DNA from: Bryobacterales bacterium | GTDB lineage: Bacteria; Acidobacteriota; Terriglobia; Bryobacterales; Bryobacteraceae | Reading direction: 5' to 3' | Assembly (NCBI GenBank): GCA_020854055.1 | Contig: JADZGD010000039.1 | Span: 106,464 to 170,463, forward strand | Length of the DNA stretch: 64,000 bases | Shown here: positions 45,634 to 54,223 of the stretch, one piece after another | Layout of the letters: each line of letters begins with the position of its first letter | How positions within the stretch are numbered: the first letter of the stretch is position 1 | Made by a program: the position numbers and the translations under genes | Notes under the pieces: generated by a model | Told to the model about the DNA's origin: nothing | The model's input: the letters and a program-made list of their open reading frames with translations, nothing else | The model's database searches: none

Positions 45634-45645
45634 AGGCGCAAAAGC

Positions 45646-46380
45646 CTACCCTGGCCGGTACTGTACGATGATCGAGATCCGGCGGTTGGCTGCGTTCTCA
45701 GGATCCGCGGGCTCGCGCAGTTTCTGATCGGCAAAGCCGCGAACCTGCGCCACCTGCCCGGGTTGAACGCCGTTTTCCTGCATCAGGCGGCGTGCCATGT
45801 TGGCGCGATCGGCCGACAATTCCCAATTGGAGTAGCCGCTCCGGCCGGTAAAGGGACGGGAGTCGGTGTGCCCCTCGATGAGCAGACGATTCGGCAGTTT
45901 GCCTAACTGGGCGGCCAGCAACTTCAACATCTCGGTTCCCTGGAGGCTGGGACTGGCATTGCCCGACTGGAAGAACGTGCCCACGTCGGATTCGAGCAGT
46001 TCCACCCGCAACCCTTCACCGGTGACGGTCATCTGCACCTGGTCCTTGAGGCCTGCCAGTTCCGGCATCTTGCGAATGGTCGATTCCAGCTTATCTTTGA
46101 GGTGGCTCATATCGTCGCGGCCGATGTTCACGCCGTCACCGAGCCCAGCCTGCCCGCTCCCGGTCTGGGAACCCTGCCCGGCGGCGTCGCGGAAGTAGCC
46201 GGCAATCGCCTGGCGCACCTTTACGCTACTCGACGACATCAGCCACAGCACGATGAACAATGCCATCATGGCGGTGACGAAATCGGCGTAGGCGACCTTC
46301 CAGGCTCCCCCGTGATGGCCGGAATGGACGATCTTTTTCCTGATAATGATGGGTTGTAATTCGGGATTCTGCACCGGCAT
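45646..46380 (-). CDS. motB: Flagellar motor stator protein MotB
   Basis: This is 244 residues. A short cytoplasmic N terminus is followed by one transmembrane helix with the essential proton-binding D33 (AWKVAYADFVTAMMALFIVLWLM), a plug-like segment, and an OmpA-like peptidoglycan-binding domain (about 115-240; LLIEGHTDSRPF, LSADRANMARRLM). It follows motA by six bases. No other flagellar genes are in the window. Confidence 0.92.
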   Translation of the reverse strand: MPVQNPELQPIIIRKKIVHSGHHGGAWKVAYADFVTAMMALFIVLWLMSSSSVKVRQAIAGYFRDAAGQGSQTGSGQAGLGDGVNIGRDDMSHLKDKLESTIRKMPELAGLKDQVQMTVTGEGLRVELLESDVGTFFQSGNASPSLQGTEMLKLLAAQLGKLPNRLLIEGHTDSRPFTGRSGYSNWELSADRANMARRLMQENGVQPGQVAQVRGFADQKLREPADPENAANRRISIIVQYRPG

Positions 46381-46386
46381 CGGCGG

Positions 46387-47259
46387 TTAACCTCCGCTCG
46401 CCTCGGCGCCACCGCCGCGGCAAGCCTTTTCCAGGTCGCCAAAACTGGGCCGCACCAGTCCGGGAACGGCACGCCGGGCGAACTCGATGGCGATCAGCGG
46501 GGAGGCGCCCTTGACAAAGGAGGTCATCGCCACCCGCAGCACATGGTAGTAATGCCCTTCCTCCTCGGCGGCTTTGGCCATCTTTGCGGCCATCGGCCCG
46601 AACATCCCATAGCACAACAGAATTCCGAGAAAGGTCCCCACCAGCGCCGCCGCCACCTTGTGACCAATCTCTTCCGGTGGTCCGCCCAGCGCCCCCATGG
46701 TGATTACCACGCCCAACACGGCGGCGACGATTCCCAGTCCCGGCAGCGAATCGGCCACCGCGCTCAGCGCCGCCGCCGGCTGGTGGGAATAGTGATGGTG
46801 GACATCCATGTCCAGTTCCATCATCTGGTCGAGTTCGAAGGCCGTGGGGCCTCCCGTTACCGCCATGCGCAGGGTGTCACAGACAAAATCGCGAACGTGA
46901 TGATCCGGCTTGCCGGGAGGAAACTTGGCAAACAACTCGCTATTGGCAGGCTCGTCGACGTCGGTTTCAAGTGACGCCAACCCTCCCTTGCGAGCCTTTT
47001 GCATCACCGCATAGAGGAGCTTCAGTGTTTCGAGATAGAGGCTCTTGGTGAAGCGCGAATTTCCGAAGACGCTGCCCATTCCCGCAAGGATGGCTTTGAT
47101 CACCGCCGGCGGGTTGGAAATGAAAATCGTGCCCAACGCCGCCCCGCCGATAATCACCAGTTCGGCCGGCTGTATGAGCACCTTCAGATTGCCGTGTTCC
47201 AGCAGATATCCGCTGATCACGGCGCCGAAAACAATCAGTATTCCAATAATTGCGAACAT
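46387..47259 (-). CDS. motA: Flagellar motor stator protein MotA
   Basis: This is a 290-residue, four-helix stator protein. The cytoplasmic loop and third/fourth helices carry SLPGLGIVAAVLGVVITMG and GTFLGILLCYGMFGPMAAKM, the proline-containing helices that line the ion path with MotB. The HHHYSHQP segment before helix 3 is typical. It is preceded by a PAS/GGDEF-like gene six bases upstream, and the three genes form one operon. Confidence 0.92.
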   Translation of the reverse strand: MFAIIGILIVFGAVISGYLLEHGNLKVLIQPAELVIIGGAALGTIFISNPPAVIKAILAGMGSVFGNSRFTKSLYLETLKLLYAVMQKARKGGLASLETDVDEPANSELFAKFPPGKPDHHVRDFVCDTLRMAVTGGPTAFELDQMMELDMDVHHHYSHQPAAALSAVADSLPGLGIVAAVLGVVITMGALGGPPEEIGHKVAAALVGTFLGILLCYGMFGPMAAKMAKAAEEEGHYYHVLRVAMTSFVKGASPLIAIEFARRAVPGLVRPSFGDLEKACRGGGAEASGG

Positions 47260-47265
47260 GTACAG

Positions 47266-48243
47266 TTAGCTCAGCATCGAAAAGGGATTCGAGCCCTGCC
47301 AGCCGCAGAAAGACGCACGATTGCCGCCCTTTTCCCGGCTGATTGCAAAAGCTTCCCCGGCCCGGTCCTCCAGCGCTTCGAGCGAATCGCCTGCTTCCGC
47401 GCCCGCCCCGCCGAGCGAAACCGTGATCGCCAGTGCGTCACCCCACCAGCGCAGGTTGGACGCCATGACCGCGGCCGCCAGGCTCCGCCCCAGAGTCATC
47501 AGGCGGGCAGCTTCCGTGTTGGCCGCCACCACGCGGAATTCGGTGGGGTTCCAGCGCACCAGCAGATCGGACTCGCTCAGCATCCGGCTCAGCGTTCGCG
47601 CCACCAACGCCACCGCGTGCGATACGGCCGCCCAGCCCAACTTCCTCTCCAACTTCTCTATCCCGTCTACTCCGATGCGCAACCACCCGAACGGCACACC
47701 GAACGCCGCCAGTTCATCGAAGCTCTGGCGTACCCGCAACTCGCCATACTGCCTCACGGCCGCGCCAGTCTCCTCGTCCTGGCACCCGTGAGCCGCGAGG
47801 AAGGGCATCGTCCGGCGGCTGGGACGAAGTTGTTCGGAAAAGAACACCACCACGGCCACAACCTGCCCGTCCGGGTTACGGACCGGAACCACCGTCTGGC
47901 GTACCGCAACGCGGTGGCCATGCTTGTGCCGCAGGAGCAGCCGCATCTCGTGCCGATGGCCCTCTTCAATCGCCGTTTGCAACGGGCAGCCGCCGTCGCA
48001 CAGTTCAACCCCTTCCAAAGAAACATGCGCCAGCATGTCGTTGTGGCAACTCCGGCCGCCCATTTCGTGCCACTGGTACCCGGTCAGTTCGGCTGCCGGC
48101 TGGTTCCAGAACAGAATGCGGCGTTCGCGGTCGGCTACGTACATCGGACAGGCTGGATGCTCCAGAAGAACGTCATTCAAGTCCGTCTCTCCCAGCGTGG
48201 TACGCCAGTCGATCGGATTCCGGTCTGTGCCCCACTCACTCAT
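47266..48243 (-). CDS. PAS domain protein with degenerate GGDEF domain
   Basis: This is 325 residues from the ATG at 48241-48243. A PAS domain (about 22-138) has a Cys-rich segment (SCHNDM, ELCDGGCPLQ) often found before diguanylate cyclase domains; the cysteines could bind metal or heme-like ligands. Residues about 165-315 align with a GGDEF fold, but the active-site motif reads N232-P-T-E-F236 in place of GGDEF, so cyclase activity is unlikely. It is first in the operon with motA and motB. It may sense a signal or bind nucleotide to tune the motor; this is inference. Confidence 0.7.
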   Translation of the reverse strand: MSEWGTDRNPIDWRTTLGETDLNDVLLEHPACPMYVADRERRILFWNQPAAELTGYQWHEMGGRSCHNDMLAHVSLEGVELCDGGCPLQTAIEEGHRHEMRLLLRHKHGHRVAVRQTVVPVRNPDGQVVAVVVFFSEQLRPSRRTMPFLAAHGCQDEETGAAVRQYGELRVRQSFDELAAFGVPFGWLRIGVDGIEKLERKLGWAAVSHAVALVARTLSRMLSESDLLVRWNPTEFRVVAANTEAARLMTLGRSLAAAVMASNLRWWGDALAITVSLGGAGAEAGDSLEALEDRAGEAFAISREKGGNRASFCGWQGSNPFSMLS

Positions 48244-48504
48244 CGGCTCGGCCCGCCAGAATCCATATCGGCAGCGCCGCAAAAACATTCCTGCCAATAG
48301 GGCGAACAGGCGGCAAAGACCAACGGTGCACCGACACAATGATGGTCGCGAAATCCTGGTGGGCATTCGGTGCATGGCCGCCCTCAGCGGGCGCCTCGCA
48401 GCGACGCGCCGGGTCGAAGATCGCGGCCTGGCAACCCGCGCCCTGCTGGCCATGACTCAGCCGCGCCGGTAGCAACTCCCTCTGTTCGCGTAGAATGCAA
48501 GGCG
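48244..48504. other. 261-bp divergent intergenic region
   Basis: This lies between the PAS/motAB operon (minus) and the nucleoside hydrolase gene (plus). A TAGAAT hexamer at 48491-48496 lies eight bases before the hydrolase ATG and could be its -10 element. Open frames cross the region on both strands but lack recognisable content. Nothing else is seen. Confidence 0.35.
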
Positions 48505-49467
48505 ATGCGACGGATTCTACTGGCTCTCATTCTCTCTCTCGCCTGTGGCTGGGCGGCGAAGCGGCCGATACCTATCCTTTTCGACACCGACATCGGCGGC
48601 GACATCGACGATGCGCTGGCGTTGGCCCTGGCGCTGCAATCGCCGGAGTTGGATGTTCGCGGCGTCACCACCGTTTCCGACGACACCCAACAGCGGACGC
48701 GGCTGGCCTGGAAGGAGTTGGGACTGTTCGGGCGGCAGGACATCCCGCTTGCCACAGGCGCCAGCGAAAGTCTGTTTCATCCCGGTGACACGCGCCCGCT
48801 CGGCCAGTACAAAGCGCTGACCGCGGCCGACGCAGCTCCGCAAGCGACGCTGCGGCTGAGAGCTGCCAGTTTCCTGGCAGACACGCTGATGGGCTCCCCG
48901 GACAAACTGACGCTGGTTCCTGTAGGCCCCCTCACCAACATCGCGCTGGCCTTGAAACTGGAGCCGGCCATCAAGCAGAAGATCGAGCGGATCGTGCTGA
49001 TGGGCGGCGCCTTTGCGCTTCTCCGGCCCGAATACAACATCGTTCGCGACGCGGCGGCCGCCCAGATCGTCTTTCAATCCGGCGTGCCGGTCACGGCCGT
49101 AGGGTTGGATGTGACGCTAGAGTGCCGCCTCGAGGGCAGGGACCTGGAGCGGCTCCGCTCCGCCCCGGCGCCGAGCGCCCGGTTTCTGTGGGAGTTGATC
49201 GAACTGTGGAGAAATCGTAATCCCGCGCAGTACCCTATCCTGCACGATCCGCTAGCGGTAGCGGTCACCATGATGCCTGAACTGATCGAGACACACCGGG
49301 GCCACGTTTCGGTGGAGTATCAAAGTCCGCTGACAGAAGGCATCACCATGTTCCGGCCGGCCAGACCATCGGCTCCCGGCGATACCCTGGTGGCTCATAA
49401 GGTCGACGTGCGCCGCTTCCTCGACCTGTTCATCGAGCGCGTCGCCGCCGCTCCGCGGCCTCGATAA
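48505..49467 (+). CDS. Exported nucleoside hydrolase
   Basis: This is 320 residues from the ATG at 48505-48507, giving a signal peptide (MRRILLALILSLACGWAA). The inosine/uridine-preferring hydrolase signature is clear: FDTDIGGDIDDALALALAL supplies the aspartate cluster that binds Ca2+, with further family blocks LTLVPVGPLTNIALAL, IVLMGG and ILHDPLAVA. It splits the N-glycosidic bond of nucleosides to base plus ribose, here probably in the periplasm for scavenging. It converges on rsmD through a shared hairpin. Confidence 0.88.
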   Translation: MRRILLALILSLACGWAAKRPIPILFDTDIGGDIDDALALALALQSPELDVRGVTTVSDDTQQRTRLAWKELGLFGRQDIPLATGASESLFHPGDTRPLGQYKALTAADAAPQATLRLRAASFLADTLMGSPDKLTLVPVGPLTNIALALKLEPAIKQKIERIVLMGGAFALLRPEYNIVRDAAAAQIVFQSGVPVTAVGLDVTLECRLEGRDLERLRSAPAPSARFLWELIELWRNRNPAQYPILHDPLAVAVTMMPELIETHRGHVSVEYQSPLTEGITMFRPARPSAPGDTLVAHKVDVRRFLDLFIERVAAAPRPR

Positions 49468-49487
49468 CCGCCCTGCGGCGTTTATCG
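49462..49487. terminator. Hairpin joining two convergent stop codons
   Basis: CGATAA-C-CGCC-CTGC-GGCG-T-TTATCG forms a 10-bp stem with one C-T mismatch. It contains both the TAA of the nucleoside hydrolase and the TTA (TAA) of rsmD. GGGGGG follows on the plus strand and no U-tract is present. Confidence 0.5.
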
Positions 49488-50009
49488 GGGGGCGAAGAAG
49501 GTGAGCGCATTGTCCCCCTGGCGGATGGTTCGATAAGCCAGCAGGCTGCCGGCCTCGTCCGGCAGCCTGTACCGCGTGGCGTGCTGCACGACTACCAGCG
49601 GCGGCGCCGCCGCGCCCAGCAGTTCCAGCGAGGCCATGTACTCGCGCTCTAACTCGTACGGGGGATCGAGGAAGACGATGCCGGCCGTAAACTTGTCCAG
49701 CCATAGCGTCACTTTCCCCGATACAACCCGCGCCCGGTCTTCGAGCCCAAGCGTGCGTAGATTTTCTCCCAGCACCGCCAGCGCGCCCCGGGATCGCTCG
49801 ATAAACACGGCCCGCCGCGCTCCGCGGCTGAGCGCCTCGATACCGACGGCGCCGGTACCGGCGTAAGCGTCCACGAAGACGGCATCCACAATCCGCGGCG
49901 CCAGCACGTTGAACAGCGCCTCGCGCAGGCGGTCCGGCGTCGGACGGGTCGCGAGTCCGGACGCGCTTTTCAGCCGCCGGCTGCGGAATTCGCCACCAAT
50001 TACGCGCAT
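49482..50009 (-). CDS. rsmD: 16S rRNA (guanine966-N2)-methyltransferase
   Basis: The 175-residue protein starts with MRVIGGEFRSRRL and has RPTPDRLREALFNVL, the RsmD signature, motif I FVDAYAGTGAVGIEALSRGA and the catalytic IVFLDPPYELER (N/D-PPY). It methylates G966 of 16S rRNA in the 30S subunit. Start and recG stop share one base (TGATG), giving a recG-rsmD operon. Confidence 0.92.
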   Translation of the reverse strand: MRVIGGEFRSRRLKSASGLATRPTPDRLREALFNVLAPRIVDAVFVDAYAGTGAVGIEALSRGARRAVFIERSRGALAVLGENLRTLGLEDRARVVSGKVTLWLDKFTAGIVFLDPPYELEREYMASLELLGAAAPPLVVVQHATRYRLPDEAGSLLAYRTIRQGDNALTFFAPR

Positions 50010-52105
50010 CAGCCCACCTGTACCAACCCATAGCGGCGCTGCCAGTGATTGCGAATGTAATCGACGGCGCGCCGCAACTCTTCCGGATCCTTCGGCGTGT
50101 TGACAAAAGCCAGCGCCTCGTTGCGCGCCAGCTCCAAAACGTCGCGATCGCGGAGGATATTGCCGATGCGCAGCGCCGGCAGGCCCGATTGTTTCGTGCC
50201 AAAGAACTCGCCCGGTCCTCGCAGCTTCAGATCCATTTCGGCGATATAGAAACCGTCGCTTGACTCCTTCAGGGTGCGTATTCGCTCCTGGCCGGCCTCG
50301 TTCAGCTTGCCCGTCACCAGGATGCAGTAACTTTGTTCGCCCCCGCGCCCCACCCGGCCGCGCAACTGGTGCAACTGGGCCAGGCCGAATCGCTCGGCCT
50401 GTTCGATCACCATTACGGTGGCGTTGGGCACATCGACGCCCACCTCGATCACGGTAGTCGCGACAAGAATTTTCGTCTCGCCGTTCTTGAAGGACTCCAT
50501 CACACGGTCCTTTTCATCCGACGGCAGCTTGCCGTGCAGAAGGCCCACGGCAACATCCGGAAAGACGATCCCGGAAAGATGCTGATGCATCTTCTGGGCC
50601 GCCTTCATGGCCTGCGTTTCCGATTCTTCAATCACCGGATAGACGATGTATGCCTGGCGCCCGGCCTCCACCTGTCGCTTGAGGAAGCTGTAGACCTGTT
50701 CAATACGATCTTCGGTGACGTGCGAGGTGCGGATGGGACGGCGTCCGGGAGGAAGTTCATCGATCACCGAAGTATCCAGGTCCCCGTAGACGGTCAATGC
50801 CAGCGTGCGCGGGATCGGGGTCGCGGTCATTACCAGAACATCCGGGTGGACCCCCTTCTTCATCAGCTTCAGGCGCTGAATGACGCCAAAACGGTGCTGT
50901 TCATCCACAATCGCCAGCCCCAAACGGTGAAATTCCACGTCCTGTTCGAGCAGGGCGTGGGTGCCGATCACCATGCGCGCCAGCCCCGCCGCCAGCAGCT
51001 TCTTGATCTGCGCCTTCTCGCGGGCGGGTTGCGAACCAGTGAGTGGCGCCACCACGTAATCCAGCTTGCCGAGCAGGCTCTTGAAATAGGCGTGGTGCTG
51101 GGTGGCGAGAATCTCGGTGGGTGCCAGCACGGCCACCTGGTAGCCGTTCTCGATGGCGATGATCGCCGCCTCGGCCGCCACCAGGGTCTTGCCGCTGCCG
51201 ACATCACCCTGCAGCAACCGGTTCATCGGGTGCGGCTGGGCCATGTCGCGGGCGATCTCGCCGAGCACCCGCTTCTGCGCACCGGTGGGCTTGAAAGGCA
51301 GCATCTGCTTGATGCGCTCGCGTATCCGGTCGTTCAGCTCAAAGGCGATCCCCGGCTCCAGCCGCGCCCGGTTGCGCTTCAGCGCCAGGCCGCACTCCAG
51401 CCAGAAGAACTCCTCGAAGATCAGCCGGTACTGCGCCGGAGAGCGAAAGGCGTTGAGCAGGCGGAGGTCGGAACCCTCGGCGGGAAAGTGCAGCGAACGC
51501 ACCGCCGTCCAGCGGCCGGGAAGCTTTAGAGGCGCCAGAATCGCCGGCGGAATGGGGTCGTCGAGCGGCGGGAGGTTGTCGAGAACAAACGCGATCAGGT
51601 TGCGGAAGATGCGCGTGGTGATCTTTCCGGCGGCTTCGTAGATCGGTACGATGCGTCCGGTGTGCAGCGAGGCGTCTTGCTCGCTGTCTTCGCTGAGAAT
51701 CTCGAACTCCGGGTGCAGCACCTGCAACTCGCCCCGGTAGCTGTCGAATTCGATCTTGCCGTAGAGCGCGATACGATCCCCGGCCACGATTACGTTTTGA
51801 AGGTAGCCGCCATGGAACCATTTGGCCGTGAGCTGGTGGCCCGAGCCATCGGTAAATCGCGCTTCGAACATTCCGAGGTTCCGGCGTTGGAAGCCGGAAA
51901 GCCGCGCCGACTGCACCTCGGCAATCACCGTCGCCACCTCGCCGGGAGCGAGTTCGGCGATCCGCTTGACGTTGGTGCGGTCCTCGTAGCGGAAGGGCGC
52001 GTAGGCGAGTAGATCCTCCACCGTCGCCAGGCCCTTTTCGGCAAGAACCTTGGCGCGGGCGGGCCCCACGCCCTTCACATAGGTGAGGGGGGTCGAAATC
52101 TCCAC
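50009..52105 (-). CDS. recG: ATP-dependent DNA helicase RecG
   Basis: This is 698 residues from the GTG at 52103-52105, preceded by AAGGG five bases away; longer frames would overlap the divergent gene. It has the N-terminal wedge/OB domain (TPLTYVKGVGPARAKVLAEKG), Walker A GDVGSGKT (300-307), DEQH box (401-404) and C-terminal RecG block (GELPPGRRPI, ERFGLAQLHQLRGRVGRG). It reverses stalled forks and migrates Holliday junctions. The length matches E. coli RecG (693). Confidence 0.95.
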   Translation of the reverse strand: MEISTPLTYVKGVGPARAKVLAEKGLATVEDLLAYAPFRYEDRTNVKRIAELAPGEVATVIAEVQSARLSGFQRRNLGMFEARFTDGSGHQLTAKWFHGGYLQNVIVAGDRIALYGKIEFDSYRGELQVLHPEFEILSEDSEQDASLHTGRIVPIYEAAGKITTRIFRNLIAFVLDNLPPLDDPIPPAILAPLKLPGRWTAVRSLHFPAEGSDLRLLNAFRSPAQYRLIFEEFFWLECGLALKRNRARLEPGIAFELNDRIRERIKQMLPFKPTGAQKRVLGEIARDMAQPHPMNRLLQGDVGSGKTLVAAEAAIIAIENGYQVAVLAPTEILATQHHAYFKSLLGKLDYVVAPLTGSQPAREKAQIKKLLAAGLARMVIGTHALLEQDVEFHRLGLAIVDEQHRFGVIQRLKLMKKGVHPDVLVMTATPIPRTLALTVYGDLDTSVIDELPPGRRPIRTSHVTEDRIEQVYSFLKRQVEAGRQAYIVYPVIEESETQAMKAAQKMHQHLSGIVFPDVAVGLLHGKLPSDEKDRVMESFKNGETKILVATTVIEVGVDVPNATVMVIEQAERFGLAQLHQLRGRVGRGGEQSYCILVTGKLNEAGQERIRTLKESSDGFYIAEMDLKLRGPGEFFGTKQSGLPALRIGNILRDRDVLELARNEALAFVNTPKDPEELRRAVDYIRNHWQRRYGLVQVG

Positions 52106-52119
52106 CGGAACCCTTAGTG

Positions 52120-52125
52120 TACAAT
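52120..52125 (+). promoter_or_regulatory. -10-like hexamer before Gfo/Idh gene
   Basis: TACAAT lies eight bases before the ATG at 52134, in the 28-bp gap between divergent recG and the oxidoreductase gene. No -35 match is clear. Confidence 0.35.
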
Positions 52126-52133
52126 GCCGGTAC

Positions 52134-53081
52134 ATGAAGCCTTTCGCGATTGTCTTCCTCTCGCTGGCCACCTGCGCGGCTGCCGATTTACGGCTCGGCA
52201 TTGTCGGAACCGACACGTCACACGTGAGCGCGTTCTCCAAGATTCTCAACGATCCGTCCAGTCCGAATCACATTCCCGGCGCGAAAATTGTGGCTGCCTT
52301 TAAGGGCGGCAGCCCGGATGTCGAAAGCAGTTACAGCCGCGTCGACAAGTACGCCGACGAACTGAAGAGTAAGTATCAGGTGGAGATCGTGCCGCAAATC
52401 TCCGATCTGTGCGGCAAGGTGGACGCCATTCTGCTCGAAAGCGTGGATGGGCGTAAACACCTGCCCCAAATGCGCGAGATTGTGAAGTGTGGAAAGCCGG
52501 TCTTCATCGATAAGCCGCTCGCCTCGACACTGGACGACGCGCTGGAGATTGCCAGAATTGCCAAGGCCGCCAACGTGAAATGGTTCAGCACCTCCAGCCT
52601 GCGTTACGCCGAGGTGGTGAAGACGGCCAAGGGCTATACGGACCGGCTGGGTGTGGTGGTTTGGGGGCCGTCGCCCACCGAACCGCATCATCAATTGGAT
52701 CTCTCCTACTACGGAATCCACCCGATTGAGATGCTGTTTACGATCATGGGGCCGGGCTGCAAGACGGTAACCCGCGCCGCCACCACCAACGACCCGGGCA
52801 TGGACACGGTGACCTGCATCTGGAGCGACGGACGCATCGGCACGGTGGAGGCCATGCGCCCCTACGGCCCCTATGGCGCGATCGTGATCCGGCCCAAGGA
52901 CGTGGTGGAGATCCCCAATGACCGCGGAGCCTACTACGCAACCATGCTTGGCGAGATCATCAAATTCTTCCAGACCGGAGTAGTCCCGGTCCCCAACGGC
53001 GAAACCCTGGAGATTTTCCGCTTCATGGACGCCGCCCAGCGGAGCAAAGCGGCTGGCGGCCAGCCGATGAGCTTGCGATAG
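52134..53081 (+). CDS. Exported Gfo/Idh/MocA-like oxidoreductase 1
   Basis: This is 315 residues with a Sec-type signal peptide (MKPFAIVFLSLATCAAA). The mature part follows the Gfo/Idh/MocA plan: a Rossmann start (LRLGIVGTDTSHV), VDAILLESVDGRKHLPQM, then CGKPVFIDKPLAS with the conserved Lys-Pro, and a C-terminal alpha/beta domain. The dinucleotide loop lacks the usual GxGxxG (it reads GTDTSH), so NAD(P) binding may be altered. It is followed 62 bp later by a second family member. Substrate unknown. Confidence 0.75.
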   Translation: MKPFAIVFLSLATCAAADLRLGIVGTDTSHVSAFSKILNDPSSPNHIPGAKIVAAFKGGSPDVESSYSRVDKYADELKSKYQVEIVPQISDLCGKVDAILLESVDGRKHLPQMREIVKCGKPVFIDKPLASTLDDALEIARIAKAANVKWFSTSSLRYAEVVKTAKGYTDRLGVVVWGPSPTEPHHQLDLSYYGIHPIEMLFTIMGPGCKTVTRAATTNDPGMDTVTCIWSDGRIGTVEAMRPYGPYGAIVIRPKDVVEIPNDRGAYYATMLGEIIKFFQTGVVPVPNGETLEIFRFMDAAQRSKAAGGQPMSLR

Positions 53082-53143
53082 GAATCGATCCGGGCAGTTC
53101 ACGGCAACCTCCTGCCGTCCGGCGTCTATGGGAAAATCGGGCC

Positions 53144-54217
53144 ATGCATCGCGTAGGCCGACGCACGGTTCTATCGAGTGCGCTCTTGGCGCCTGCTCTG
53201 GGCGCGGCGGGACCGGTCCGGCTGCCTCAAAAAGTCCGCCTTGGCCTGATCGGTCTCGAAGGACATCCCGACGAAGTGCTGCGCCCGCTGCCGAACCTGC
53301 CTGATGTCGAGTTGGCCGCGATTGCCCACCCCAATGAGCGCGTTGCCCGGCGGGCGATCCGGAGCGATCGCCTCGCAGCGGCGCATTACTATGCCGATTA
53401 CCGGCAGATGCTCGATCACGAGCAACTCGATGTGGTTGGTGTGTGCAACTCCGATGGCGAGCGCGCGCGGGCCGTTCTCGATTGTCTGGACCGGAAGCTT
53501 CATGTGGTTTCGGAAAAGCCGCTGGCTTGCGAGATGGCGGATCTGGACGCGATCCGAAAGGCGGTTGCACACCAGGGCGTCCGGCTTTCCATGTTGCTGC
53601 CCATGCGTTTGCTGCCCGAATATCTTGCGTTGAAGCAGATTGTCGATTCGGGCGAGATCGGCGAAGTGGCCCAAATGGCCGGGCAGAAGTCGTACAAGTA
53701 CAACCCCTGGCCCGCCTGGAAGGCGAAACGCGCAACCTACTGCAGCACGATGATCTGGATCGGACCACACATGGTGGACCTGATGCGTTTCACCAGCGGG
53801 CGCGACATGCGCCAGGTGGCGTCACTCGAGACCCGTATCGGACATCCGGAAATCGGCGACGCGGAGAACTCCACCGGCACGCTGTTCACGCTCGACAACG
53901 GCGGAGCGGCCACGCTGCACATGGATTTTCTACGCCCCGGCAGCGCCCCTTCGCACGGCGACGACCGCCTGCGCCTGGCCGGCACCAGAGGCGTGGCTGA
54001 GTATCAGGCGGCCACCGGAGTCACCGTGATCTCTGACGGGCGTCCACCCCGAACGATTACCGATCTGCCCCCGGCGCGCTCCCTGTTCACGGAAGTTTTG
54101 GAAAGTATCTATAACGGCAAAGCGGCCCCGGTGAGCCTTTCCGATGTCTATCGCGTCAGCGAAATCGTCATCCGTGCCCGCGAGGCCGCCGTCAAGAGAC
54201 AGGTTCTGTCTGTCTAA
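53144..54217 (+). CDS. Exported Gfo/Idh/MocA-like oxidoreductase 2
   Basis: This is 357 residues. The N terminus MHRVGRRTVLSSALLAPALGAAG is Tat-like (Arg-Arg then a hydrophobic stretch), which suits a protein exported with bound NAD(P). The Rossmann loop reads GLIGLEGHPDEV. LDVVGVCNSDGERA and HVVSEKPLACEM carry the family's conserved EKP, and MWSD-type C-terminal residues follow. Likely substrates are sugars or cyclitols, by family. It converges on ahcY with six bases between stops. Confidence 0.75.
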   Translation: MHRVGRRTVLSSALLAPALGAAGPVRLPQKVRLGLIGLEGHPDEVLRPLPNLPDVELAAIAHPNERVARRAIRSDRLAAAHYYADYRQMLDHEQLDVVGVCNSDGERARAVLDCLDRKLHVVSEKPLACEMADLDAIRKAVAHQGVRLSMLLPMRLLPEYLALKQIVDSGEIGEVAQMAGQKSYKYNPWPAWKAKRATYCSTMIWIGPHMVDLMRFTSGRDMRQVASLETRIGHPEIGDAENSTGTLFTLDNGGAATLHMDFLRPGSAPSHGDDRLRLAGTRGVAEYQAATGVTVISDGRPPRTITDLPPARSLFTEVLESIYNGKAAPVSLSDVYRVSEIVIRAREAAVKRQVLSV

Positions 54218-54223
54218 CCGTGC

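Noticed and set aside
46999..48300. 433-codon plus-strand frame across motA and the PAS/GGDEF-like gene
   Set aside because: Both genes on the minus strand have clear domains, and the antisense product is Arg/His/Pro-rich with no fold signature.
50333..51529. 398-codon plus-strand frame inside recG
   Set aside because: RecG motifs occupy the other strand without interruption.
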